Assembly: GCA_905250025.1 (NCBI GenBank)
Contig: CAJNOJ010000165.1
Coordinates: 1 to 64,000 of the forward strand
DNA from: Adineta ricciae
Lineage: Eukaryota; Rotifera; Eurotatoria; Adinetida; Adinetidae
DNA length: 64,000 nucleotides
Direction of reading: 5' to 3'
Part shown: positions 10,606 to 21,428 of the stretch, in pieces
How the letters are laid out: each line of letters starts with the position of its first letter
How positions within the stretch are numbered: position 1 is the stretch's first letter
Position numbers and translations under genes: made by a program
Notes under the pieces: generated by a model
Told to the model about the DNA's origin: nothing
The model's input: the letters and a program-made list of their open reading frames with translations, nothing else
Databases searched by the model: none

Positions 10606-11624
10606 TCTTTGATTTTCTAATAAATATAAAATCGATAGCTGAGAGAAAGATAAATGCCACATGTCATTCCGCTTGTCTAACAATCATATATTGAAAGAAA
10701 ACATTCATCATAACACTTCGATACGTTCTTATCATGTGGATAATCAATCTTATTTGATTTGAATAGTCGAGAAACACTTGCTCGTTATCTATGCAGAAAG
10801 ACTCGTTGGATCAAAAGATCTATTGAACTTGATTAATTAATTCGCCATTAATATTAATAGTAAATCAATTGACAAGCACGTCAGTAAAGATCAAGATTCT
10901 TCTCAGTACGCAATTTATAGCTTTTTTGTATAAATACAATATTCAGCCAGTGCAAGAAGATTAAAAAAGATATTTACTCGAATGGGTAAGTCGATAAGAA
11001 ATCGCTCGGATATTTCACAGTTTGGAATTATTTTCATTTTTTCTCAGAAATATCCTCTAATGAAAACACATCAGTGCGGATGTGAAAAAAACGTCAATAA
11101 TATGTCTTTAATCCACTAATATACAAGTAAAGACTGCGCTTTTAGAATTTAATCTTCATCGAGTATAAAAATAGGATAACAGTAATATCGAAGGTAATGA
11201 TACATTCTTCTTTTTATTCAACGAGGGTATAAGCTAAAAAAAGGCAGGGATCAGAATGTTGATAAATCAACGACAGCAAAGTATGATTTTGTAGTAATTG
11301 ATGTTCAGACTAGAACTGCAAAGTTCTTTTTATAATAAAACTTTCCCTGATGAACTCTCGAGATGTTGAAGAAAAGTATATAGACAAGATAACATCGGAA
11401 TTTAATCAAAAGTCGGTTGATGGAAATCGGATGCATGAGTGTAAATTTGTTCTCTGAGATGATGTTTTTTTAGTGGAGGCGCGTCACTCAACAAGTACTC
11501 ACGAACTAGTCGTCTTATTTGAAGAAATCTGCAGAAAACTACAGTTGAGAACATCATGTGGCTTCTAAATAGTAAAAACAAGAAGAATTCTTGTCATTAT
11601 TTTTTCTAGATTAACTCATCTACC
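10606..11624. other. Intergenic between two TPR-containing genes
   Basis: About 1 kb, AT-rich. A possible TATA element (TATAAATA, near 10929) occurs without an attached ORF. No ADP-ribosyltransferase remnant is visible between the two genes. Confidence 0.45.
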
Positions 11625-13334
11625 ATGGGTTGTTCACCTTCAAAAAATACCGGAAGTCCTGTGACGTCCATCGAACCTGAACCTCGTTCAAAATCGGCAA
11701 TGTATCGTCCTGCTTCTCCTATAAAACAAGCAGATCGTATTGTCGAAGATTGTATTATCGTCTGGTTTCTTCCAGACATTTTCAAAGATATTGAAAATGA
11801 GAAAGCAAAATTAAGACATATTGTTTCGACAATCAAAATGTTTACCGACCAAGATCAATGTATAGCTTATATAACTTCGATTCGTGTGGAGAAAATCTTT
11901 TTTATTCTTCCAACGGTGGAACCATTTCTTGATGCAATCCGAATCTTACCTCAAGTAGAAAAGATCTACATTTTCAACGAAAAAACTACCGATAAAATAT
12001 CTTCAGCAAATACGTTTTCTAATATTGATAATCTTTGTAAACAGTTAACCACGGATGTCGAACTATGTGAACTCGATCTCTTAGTTCTCACAGCATCACC
12101 ACCACCAGCGACTTCTAATGATCCCACATCTTCCAATGGCAAGAAACAACAGGCGATATTTCTTTACGCTCAATTTATTCGCGAGATTGTCTATCGACTG
12201 AAATTCGAAACTAATGCCAAAACTGAATTCGTTCACTTCTGTCGAATGCATTATGCGAACAATCCCGAACAATTGCGTATTATCGACGATTTCGAAGCCA
12301 ACTATCGTCCTCAAAAAGCACTCTGGTGGTTAACACGTCAAAGTTTTATCTGGCGTGTGTTGCAACGTATGCCACGGACATTTGAAATCGACATTCTCTA
12401 TAAACTTGGTTTTCTGGTTAAACATGCGCATACACAAATGACGAATTTTCTAGACAATAATGTTATGATGGACGAACATCATTTGGTTGTGTACCGAGGC
12501 AAAACAATGTTTACGGAAAAGTTTCATTCGCTGATCAAATTGAATTGTAATGGTCTAATTTCGTTTGGAAACCTCTTCATAGGTCATATGGATAAACAAA
12601 TTGAACTTGATTTTATTGAACAACGTCTTGCTGCATTGCCAGCGGCTACTGGCGTTCTTTTCGAAATACACATTAATCCAACCATTCGAAGTACGAGAAG
12701 TCCATTCACGTCACTCGATATCATTCACAACGATGACAAACAGGCCAATCACGGTCTTTTATTTGGTTTAAATACCGTTTTTCATATAGACTCTATCGTT
12801 GAATTAGATAATACAATATGGCATGTTAACCTGACTCTCGTCGCTGATGACGATCCTCAACTACTTCGCATCGTCGCACCATTACGAAGTAGTGAAGTTC
12901 ACGCAAATCCACTTTCTTATATGGGAAAACTATTCATGGACATGGAAGAATACGAACATGCCGAAAAGTTCTTTCTCGCAATGCTAGAAGACACGTCTGT
13001 TCAGAGTCAACCGCGCCGTCTCGTACGTGTACATAATGGTCTTGCAGCTAATTACATGTCGAGAGGTGACTATGCGAAAGCATTAGAACAATCTCAAAAT
13101 GCGTTAGATGTTAGTCTAAGCTATTTACCACCTCGACATACGGATCTAGCTGCGTTATATGATAACATCGGTAAAAGTTATTTTCATATGGGTGAATATC
13201 AAAAGGCTGTGGATAACTATGAGAAAGCTGTCGATTTAGTTGTTGTCAATCCACAAACGAACGATGATTCATTTCTTTCGGATTTGAAGACTAGAATTCA
13301 TAGTGCCAAGAAATTGATTAATAAAAATTCATAA
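11625..13334 (+). CDS. ADP-ribosyltransferase-fold protein with C-terminal TPRs; catalytic motif degenerate
   Basis: Single-exon, 569 residues. The N-terminus MGCSPSKN fits N-myristoylation at Gly2 plus palmitoylation at Cys3, so it is probably membrane-attached. Residues about 40-160 form a Rossmann-like module (DCIIVWFLPDIF, KIFFILPTVEPF) found in related rotifer proteins. Residues about 210-430 resemble arginine-specific ART domains: LWWLTRQSFIWRVLQRMP, VVYRG with the first catalytic Arg, and LLFGLNTVFHIDSI, matching the strand that normally follows the ExE motif. In active enzymes that strand is preceded by an ExE pair; here the same place reads QANHGLLF, with no Glu. The expected STS-like segment reads ISFGNLFIGH. 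Two or three TPRs follow (YMGKLFMDMEEYEHAEKFF, IGKSYFHMGEYQKAVDNYE). The fold call is secure; catalytic activity is doubtful, and it may bind NAD or proteins without transfer. Confidence 0.85.
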   Translation: MGCSPSKNTGSPVTSIEPEPRSKSAMYRPASPIKQADRIVEDCIIVWFLPDIFKDIENEKAKLRHIVSTIKMFTDQDQCIAYITSIRVEKIFFILPTVEPFLDAIRILPQVEKIYIFNEKTTDKISSANTFSNIDNLCKQLTTDVELCELDLLVLTASPPPATSNDPTSSNGKKQQAIFLYAQFIREIVYRLKFETNAKTEFVHFCRMHYANNPEQLRIIDDFEANYRPQKALWWLTRQSFIWRVLQRMPRTFEIDILYKLGFLVKHAHTQMTNFLDNNVMMDEHHLVVYRGKTMFTEKFHSLIKLNCNGLISFGNLFIGHMDKQIELDFIEQRLAALPAATGVLFEIHINPTIRSTRSPFTSLDIIHNDDKQANHGLLFGLNTVFHIDSIVELDNTIWHVNLTLVADDDPQLLRIVAPLRSSEVHANPLSYMGKLFMDMEEYEHAEKFFLAMLEDTSVQSQPRRLVRVHNGLAANYMSRGDYAKALEQSQNALDVSLSYLPPRHTDLAALYDNIGKSYFHMGEYQKAVDNYEKAVDLVVVNPQTNDDSFLSDLKTRIHSAKKLINKNS

Positions 13335-13797
13335 ATCGTTATCGGTTTTCTGTTTGTTATCGAGACGTTGTATATTGTCAACTAGAAATCACTTTATTTT
13401 CCAATAAAAATTTCAGAGGATTTTACTTTTTAACCCTATTGAAATCTGCAAAGTGGAATGTTTTCATTGAGCTCCTTCAAATACTCTAGACTTTATCATA
13501 TGTCCGCTTCTGAATGACTTTTTTCAAGAGTTTTTTTTAGCACCGTCGAGTGCCGTTAGTTCCCCAATAAAAGAATGAAAGGAACAGCAAGAGATTGGAA
13601 AAATATTAAGTTTATTGTTTACAGTGACGTACTGTGCATCTGTCAAGGGAATAATTATTAGTCGTCGGGATGTATACAAAGACAAGTTTTTCGTAGAGAA
13701 GAAAACAAAAAACAACAGAAACGCAAAAGAAAAAGACTCACACGTGCGTTATTTACGATAGAGGTGATGGTATAGTACAGTCAAACTGTTTTCCAAT
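13335..13797. other. Intergenic
   Basis: Contains the 3' end of the ART-TPR gene (AATAAA near 13405) and the promoter of the hydrolase gene. No other feature supported. Confidence 0.45.
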
Positions 13798-14973
13798 ATG
13801 GTTTCGATTAAACAGAGTGGGATCTTCGTTCGAAATCTTTCGATTTTTATATTAATTCTTTCCGTTCTCATTCCCTTACGTTATGGATCAATCGACCCTG
13901 AATATCTTTGTATTCGTTGTATGCATTCGTTATTATCATTAACATATACGGTCATCAGAGATGAGAATCGTCCAACCCTTAGTGCTGATTATCGGGCATT
14001 TGAAACATTACTTCGTTTGAGATCAGTATATGAACTTGATCCATCAGCTGATACAACAACTGTTGTGAAAGAACTTCGTTCATTATTTACATTGGCCACC
14101 ATCATTCCAAAACCAAAATCCTGTCAAATTCAAAAACAAATCTACAATCATCAAGGACATACCGTTGAAGCATATTGGGTAAATCACCGTGGAACAAATG
14201 AGCAACCACGTACACAAAATATTCTCATGTATCTCCATGGTGGAGCCTATCTAGCCGGAGATATTCATAGTAAGTCTTCAATGTTGTTTCAAACCCACTG
14301 ATTCTTCCGTTTTCATCAAGGTTATAGCGGGTACGGGTGTTATTTATCACATCTATTCAATATGTCATTGATTCATGTGGAATATCGACTTGCACCTGAA
14401 CATCCTCTACCGCGCGCTGTTGATGATGTTGTTGCGTTATATCATGCACTACTTAGTGAGAATATTACTTCATCTCAAATCATGATCATGGGAGAGTCAG
14501 CTGGAGGCGGTCTTTCGCTATTGACAATTCAAAATTTAATATCTCGACACTATGCTATTCCTCGTTGTGTTGTTCTTGTATCTCCTTGGACTGATTTATC
14601 ATCATCTGGAGAGAGTTATATACGTAATCGTCCTGCCGATGTCCTAATTCGTCCTGAAATATTAAGTTGGACCATTGAACAAGTTCTCGGTGATAATCAT
14701 GAACAAATCAAACGAGATGATCCGGTATACAGTCCTATGTTTGGTTCATTCGAAAGATTTCCACCAATGTACATTACTGTAGGTACAGCAGAAGTCTTAG
14801 AAGATGATTCTCGGCACGTGTTTTACAAAGCGAAACAAGCTGGAGTTGAGGTAACCTTGGAGGAAGGCTTACACTTGGCACATGCATACCCATTATTTTA
14901 TCCTTACTATCCCGAAGCAAGAAATACACTTGATAATATTAAAAGATGGATAAAAGAAAAGGCCATTCATTAG
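13798..14973 (+). CDS. Alpha/beta-hydrolase-3 family esterase/lipase, membrane-anchored
   Basis: Hormone-sensitive-lipase-like serine hydrolase. Exon 1 (13798-14269) and exon 2 (14321-14973) join at GATATTCATA/GT. The N-terminus has a hydrophobic segment (LSIFILILSVLIPLRY), either signal anchor or signal peptide. The oxyanion-hole motif is MYLHGGAYLAG, the nucleophile elbow IMGESAGGG, the acid most likely in GTAEVLEDDS, and the His in HLAHAYPLF. VEYRLAPEHPLPRAVDD is typical of the family. The order and spacing of the triad are normal, so the enzyme should be active on carboxylic esters; the substrate is unknown. It could be of animal (AADAC/NCEH1-like) or bacterial origin, which I cannot settle by eye. 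Confidence 0.9.
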
Positions 14974-17900
14974 TTTTTATTCTGACCATTTTCAAATTCA
15001 GCTTTTTAAACTTTGATATCGAATATATAGTTACAGCGTTTGTTTTCATAAGAACGACTTTCCTGCTCTTAAGAAGACAATAAGGTTAACAGGAACTTAA
15101 CGTTTGCTTCACTGTAAAAATGCCATTTTCTTCGTGGAAGTATTTTGTGTAAGACTTTTATGTTACGAGTACACGTGCACATAAATAATTCGTTATAAAG
15201 TCTCTTATCCATGGCTTACGGAACAAATATATGCTTTAGGGTATTTCGAGTAAGTGCCATTAATGATCGACAGCGAAAATACTATGATTGGCAAAGTAGT
15301 TTTCTGCGCACATTTTCTTGTATTAGTGTTAAGCTCGAGGCATATTGTTTTGGTTGTTAGGAAGAATGAACTCATTTGCTCGATTGACATTCCAGGATTC
15401 TGATCCGCTTCTCTTCATCACTTCACTAATTTCGTAATTCTTTAATAACGCATGAAACTATTCGATTCAAACAAATCCGAGTTAGTATGAATAATATGCA
15501 AATCATCTAGATATATCAAGTGTATTCCATAGAAACATTAATTCAGGCTGAATGCAAATACTATCCATGGATGATTTCTCACTTGCTATTTCATGTCATA
15601 TTTCTTGTATAGAAGAATCGTGTGTTTTTTTGTTATGTTCTTAGCTTTCTTCTCGATATATTAGAAGCTATTACATAAACATTATTCGTTGCAATAAAGA
15701 CCGACATAGTCGAATCATGTGTAGAAAGGTTTCTGGAAAGGAAGCGTTCATAGCGCGTTGAAATTGGTTTTTTTTTACGCGAAGGAAACACTTTCAAATT
15801 CTAATTATGCGTTTCTTTTTTTTATAAACGCGCATGTGTATGCATAATGTGATTCGCATCGAAGATCTGCGAGTGTATCCTTTCATCTCTTGTGTCTCTT
15901 GTCCACCCACATATTATTAATAAAATGGCCAATATAAACATCAACAGTTAACACTATTACAAACCAACTGTGGTTCTTCTTTCCATACCACGCACACATC
16001 TCTTGAGCTTGTGGAGATCGTTCATATGATATAATCCATAAATCCTGCGTCTATGTGAGATTTATTAGTGAAGAATTATATAAAAATAGACGAAATCTTC
16101 AAAAGAATAGAAAAGGCGCGTTTCGTACAAATGTTCTTCGTTCATTAATAGGTTTATCACTTACGATTTACTTTTGAGACAAGTATTCGATTATGTAACA
16201 TAATCCTTGTAAGTACTTCTCCATCCAGAAGTAGTCATTATTAATTGAAACAAGGTATATTGTGCTTTTACGTTCATCTCCATTTCTTTCTTTCAGTGTT
16301 GCAGATTTACTCAGACACATTTTCATTTTCACACGTCAAAAATCGCAATGCAAAGACTAATTCTGAATAATAATATAAATTGAATGTAATAATGAATTCA
16401 TGAGTAGAAGTCTAGGTAAGTTTACTGAGTTCAATGTGTTATGTACCAAATAAGAAAATTAGTCCTCCTCGAACGGACGACTTGTGAAGAAAAAGTCATT
16501 TCTTTGGGAATAATCATGAAATTGCTTTTATTTTGTTTGATTTGAAAGCTTCATGTTCATGTTCTTTTTCTGCCTACTAATTCAATTATATATAGTGCGA
16601 AGTTTTATATCATGTTCTTATTTCTTATTCTCGGTGTATACAATATGGACAATAAGAACTTAGTTTTATCACTTTATCATTATCACCAATGTCGACCTGG
16701 TGACTAGAATTTCTTTACCTGCATGTTCTATCACTATATTTAGAAAATGGATGACGTCAAACAAGGTTGATGGCTACTGTTCTGCATCGTGATTAGTGAA
16801 ATTTCTTTAGGAAGTGTCAGTAAAAGTATTTTTGAAGGTAATAGGTAGCTGGTGGAGAATCTCATTTGAAGATTTGTCAAAATATTCATGAACAATGTCT
16901 GTTCTTGATTTGGTAGCTTAAAAAAAAGGTGACAGGGAAAAAAAATCTCATCAGCTAAGTAAATAACCGGCAATATTTTGTACTTTGATATTATCAAGTA
17001 GATCGTGCACATGATTAATAATATGATCAGAAGAAAACTTCAAATGCTGAACGTTCCTTTTTTCACACATGTAACCAGCACTTGACACGTCTGTCAATGT
17101 TGAGAAACACTGTCAGAAAGAGCGTTTTTACTCAAAACACTAGAGAGCGAACAGAGTCATCTGTTGTCACAGATAATAATAGAGCTGTAAAATCTATTCA
17201 TTTGAAGAGTGTTCCTATTAATCATGAACGTTTCCTTTACGTGTTGTATCGTGTGGCTGGTCTCAGTATTCGGTAAAACTATATCCTGGAGGCAGATCAA
17301 GCAGGTGATTGTCATATTCTGAGTTTTAATCTACTCTTGAATGAATAGGCAAATGGATGAATAGTTTTACATGCGATAAATGTCAGATTTTTCATCACGA
17401 TAATAAAATAACTGATTAAGAGAGTTTTATAATTATGGCCTCGGTTGCTGATGCATCGAGCTGTTGAAACGAAATGAAATTTATGTAAACTTGTATGAAA
17501 GCTTTATTCTCATGTTTTATGTTGAATACCCTTCGGAAATGATTATCATGACAATTTCTAAATCATGCGGATATCTAAAACGGAATAAGACGTCATTATC
17601 ATCGGTATTTAGTTCCGTTTGAAACATGTCATTTGCGCTGGATTTGCTTGTTTTTCTTCAAGTAAATGTAGAAATTTCACTGGCGTATGATCTCTAATTT
17701 CTCGTCTATTATTTATGATTGTTGATGAATGCAATTCAAAACGAACAAATTACAATCTCGAAACTGAATATAATGAAAGTTCGTTGAATTCCAACGAGAA
17801 ACCTCATGGTTAACAATGCTTTGACATATTGTAAATTGTTATTATGATAATTAGCAATTTGACAGATTGGAAGAACGTCGCCTGTCTCGTCCGACTAGTC

Positions 17901-18400
17901 ATTTGAATAAATTTGATAAAGATTTATTAAATCGACGAGATAAGTCGATAGTCTAAAGACGACATTGTTCCTTTCCGAATACGAGTACAATGATAACAAA
18001 AGAAATATGTTTTGTTCTCGAAAATAACTCGTCGCCATCGTCAACGACTGTCTACAAGTGTAAATAGCTCGAGACCTGATAAACAAATAAATTAGCTGAG
18101 CGATGAATGGTATTCATATAGAATAAAATGAAATCATTTCTAATAATTTCACATAGTGATGAGTTCATTGTATATTCCTAGACAACGCACAGTATCACGT
18201 CAACAACTAGGAATATAGACATCGTTTTGTTGTTTATAGAAAACAACAAACGACGAAAGAAAAAAAAAGAGAGAGAAAACTCGTATTTCCTTTCTCTTTT
18301 CCTCTATGCTTCTTTTTTTCTTCCTTCTTTCTTCTTTTCATTAATATCTATGCCTCTTATTTCATTCTAGTCCTCTTGTATTTTCACAATCGGTTAAATT
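14974..18400. other. Gene-poor stretch of 3.4 kb
   Basis: The longest stretch without a recognised gene. It is AT-rich with poly-T and poly-A tracts, and a polypyrimidine block (about 18285-18335) lies just before the receptor gene. Short frames on both strands (for example minus 17012-16740 and plus 17082-17276) show no family motifs or splice continuity. I did not find tRNA-like or repeat structure by eye. It may hold long regulatory DNA or a non-coding transcript for the following neuropeptide receptor. Confidence 0.45.
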
Positions 18401-20720
18401 ATGTTGGACCAGCATACCGACCTCGTACTTAACACAACCATTCCGTCTATAACTACAGCTCCAAATCATCTTTTAACATACTATTTCGTTCCAATCTATA
18501 CAATACTCTTTTTCATTGGAACGTTCGGTAATGGCCTCGTTTTTATTAGTATTCTTCGTTCGTCTCGTCTTCGTACAGTGACAAACACTTATTTGTTACA
18601 CATAGCGATAGCCGACTTCTTATTACTATTAAGTATACCATTTCTAATTGTTACTATTCTTGCTAACGGATGGATTTTTGGTAATGTTCTGTGTAAAATG
18701 TATTATAATTTTATTCATATCAACCAGTACGTCAGTTCATTGTTATTGGCGGCCTTATCATTTGACCGTTATCTTGCTGTCTGCCATCCGATACGAGCGA
18801 TAGAATTTCGCACTCGAACAAAGTCAGCCTTAATTATTTTCGGTAAATACCAACCACCATGACTCTATTGGTGCCTAAAAGTACTTGTTTTTCTGTTTTT
18901 CTATAGGCTGTTGGCTTATCTCAATACTTTTTCTATGTCCAACATGGGTTTTCGCCACAGTGACATCTGATCGTCTCATTCGTTGGTTTGGCTATCAGGT
19001 ACAACGGTAGGTCAAGACACAATCAATCCCTATAGAGTTGTGCATCGTGTAATAAATATAGGAATGTGCTGTTAGCTGTGAGAATCACAATATTATTAAT
19101 ATTGTTTAACGCTTTTACAGTTTTCGCAAAAAAATCAGCATCACGATTAAAAAAAGTAATTAAAGCATTGAGATACACCAGAACTTTCATGATTAAACCT
19201 ATAGAGACTTTTGAATCAGAAGCGGACGTCACTAAGATGACGCATTGATATCTATATACATATAGCTGCTTACAAATTATATGTAGGTTGTTTGAGCACA
19301 CAGGACGATTGACTGCTGTGATATTTTCATTCGAGGAAAGTACGACTCTCAGATATAATCTATGGATAATCAGATAGTCTGAGGATTTATTTTTAGATAT
19401 TTAATTATCTGCATAACTACTTCTATTGCAAAAGACTAAGCAAATACAATTGTACCGGTGAGAATTTATCGCTTAAGCTCCTCTTTTGATTGAAATAAAT
19501 ATTTAGTGTAACTGTAAACGAAGTGTAGAATTTAAGAAACAAGAATAGACGATTATAATTATCATGTAGCATTTATCTAGTGATACGTATGATGTGCTAG
19601 GAAAAGAAACGAAAATGTACTTGGTTGATCTGATTAAAGAGACAGTATCAAAAGAAAATATTTGATGTTTGACATATAGAGTACTCTGTTTCTATTCTAA
19701 TTGTATTTGAAAATGTCGAGTAAGAAATTTACAATAATCGTTAATTAAGAATATAATTTTGACGTGTGGAGGTTTTGAGAGAGTAAAGAAAGTTAAATTC
19801 CTTTGACTATTTACATATATTGATGATTTAGATGTGTTATCGACTTTCCATCGATTATATTTACGATTCCTCCCGAGATCGTCTTTACTTACTATGGATT
19901 TTTAATTGGTTTTCTCCTGCCGGTTTCGATGATCACAACATTCTACATTCTCGTTCTCATCCGCCTTCATCATATACGTCGCAAACATCAATCCGAACTG
20001 AAACAGCGTTCGCACAGAAAAGTAACACGCGTCGTTCTGGCTGTTATAACAGCTTACTTCATCTGTTGGGTACCATATTGGTTTCTTCAAATCTTCATCA
20101 CTATTGATCCACTTATTCAGTCGTTGAATTTCAATTTCTCAATATTTTCTTCCAATCCGAATGTGCGTTTTCTTAAAGAATTAACACATTTAACGACAAT
20201 CATTGGCTACGCAAATAATTGTCTCAATCCTGTTCTCTACGTTTTTCTTTCGGATACATTTCGGGAAGAATATCTTATGGTCTTGAATTGTTTTCAATTT
20301 AATCGTTCGATGCGAGAAAATAATTTGCAGCTAGAAATTATTCGCCAGTATGAGAAAAAATCCAAACCATCGTACCGAACACCGAGTCTCTTGAGAAAAC
20401 GTCGTGAAATTGCGATTAAAAAGGCTAAACATAGTGTCTTTATTGATGACATACCTCTCGAGTATCGCTCATTAACCTTTGCTTTTCCTCGGTCAAACAA
20501 CGAAGCACCATGCCCATCACCATCACGTCTATCGCCAGGACTCGGTGACAAAACTGATCGTCGGTCATCGTGCAAAATGTCACCCAACCGACAAGTCTGT
20601 TTTTTGTCTCAATCCGCGCATCACTCAGCTCCAGCTAGATTAGGTACAAAGTCATCAACTTATTCAAATTCTCGATCAGCACCGATCACCGACGACGGTG
20701 GTGTCTACTGTGGAGAATGA
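18401..20720 (+). CDS. Class A neuropeptide GPCR, somatostatin/allatostatin-C/opioid-receptor-like
   Basis: Three exons are supported. Exon 1 (18401 to about 18841) encodes the extracellular N-terminus with NTT sequons, TM1 (FGNGLVFISIL), TM2 (LLHIAIADFLLLLSIPF) and TM3 with SFDRYLAVCHPI. Exon 2 (about 18907-19005) adds TM4 (WLISILFLCPTWVFA). An intron of roughly 820 nt follows, long for this genome. Exon 3 (from 19832) gives the extracellular-loop Cys in CVIDFPS, TM5 (GFLIGFLLPVSMITTFYIL), TM6 (FICWVPYWF) and TM7 (YANNCLNPVLYVFLSDTF). DRY, CWxP and NPxLY are intact. The C-tail is long, basic and Ser-rich. The NNCLNPVLY end and TM2/TM3 sequence favour the somatostatin/allatostatin-C group, but the ligand is not certain. 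It should be a Gi/o-coupled peptide receptor at the cell surface. Confidence 0.88.
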
Positions 20721-21428
20721 AATTTATGATGAAAAGACAATAAGTATTTATCGTCATTACTTTGTTTTGTAATATAAATGTTATACTTTTGTACGGTATT
20801 AAAAATATATATACCCGGTGACATAAGATGATTCTATTTGGTAGACTGTTAATCGACTTAGTTTAATTATGACAAAGAGAATGGCAGACGGTCCGAAAGG
20901 TCTCTATACGAACACGCAAAATATTTTTGTTTTGAGGGATAATTTATACTCATTGACGTGAAAGTAACCATGAGTACTCTTGAAGTTCTAATTATTTCCG
21001 TTATGACATCTTTTCCATGATTCTATTTTATTAAAGAGTGGTAGAACAATGAAGACATCACTTCCTCTTTAAAGTTATTCGAAAGAATAATCTAAGGATG
21101 AGAGAAAAATGAATATGCAGTGCAAATGTTTATTGTTATAAAAAAAGAAAAGAAAAACTGGTCTTGTTCATATCGTAATCATTCAGTTTTGTTTTCACTT
21201 AGTGTCTGGTTTCGATAAGCACGGGTGTTTAAAAAACGGTATAATGATAATAACAATAACAAACAACAACAACAAAAAAAAGAGAGAAAGATTTCCTACA
21301 GAACAAACCACACATGCAAACAATTATGTTGAGAATCAATGTTTTCTTTTTTTTTTGATGTTGATCTTTCCCGTTTACATTGTTTCGATCTAAAGGCAAA
21401 CGTTTGGAAATAAAATATTCAAGAGACT
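20721..21428. other. Intergenic, convergent 3' ends
   Basis: Lies between the GPCR stop and the CCT4 stop. AT-rich with short A/T microsatellite-like tracts near 20805-20815 and an AAC-rich run near 21250-21275. No gene recognised. Confidence 0.45.

Noticed and set aside
11341-11400. CTGATGA followed by a GAAA word as a hammerhead ribozyme candidate
   Set aside because: No stem II pairing and the GAAA word is out of register.
16740-17276. Open frames on both strands in the 3.4-kb gene-poor stretch
   Set aside because: Composition follows the AT-rich background, and there are no family motifs or in-frame splice continuation.
19066-19248. 60-codon frame in the GPCR intron that looks like a signal peptide plus basic peptide
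   Set aside because: It begins with GTG, not ATG, and lies wholly between a good donor and acceptor of the receptor gene. No independent promoter or homologue is evident.
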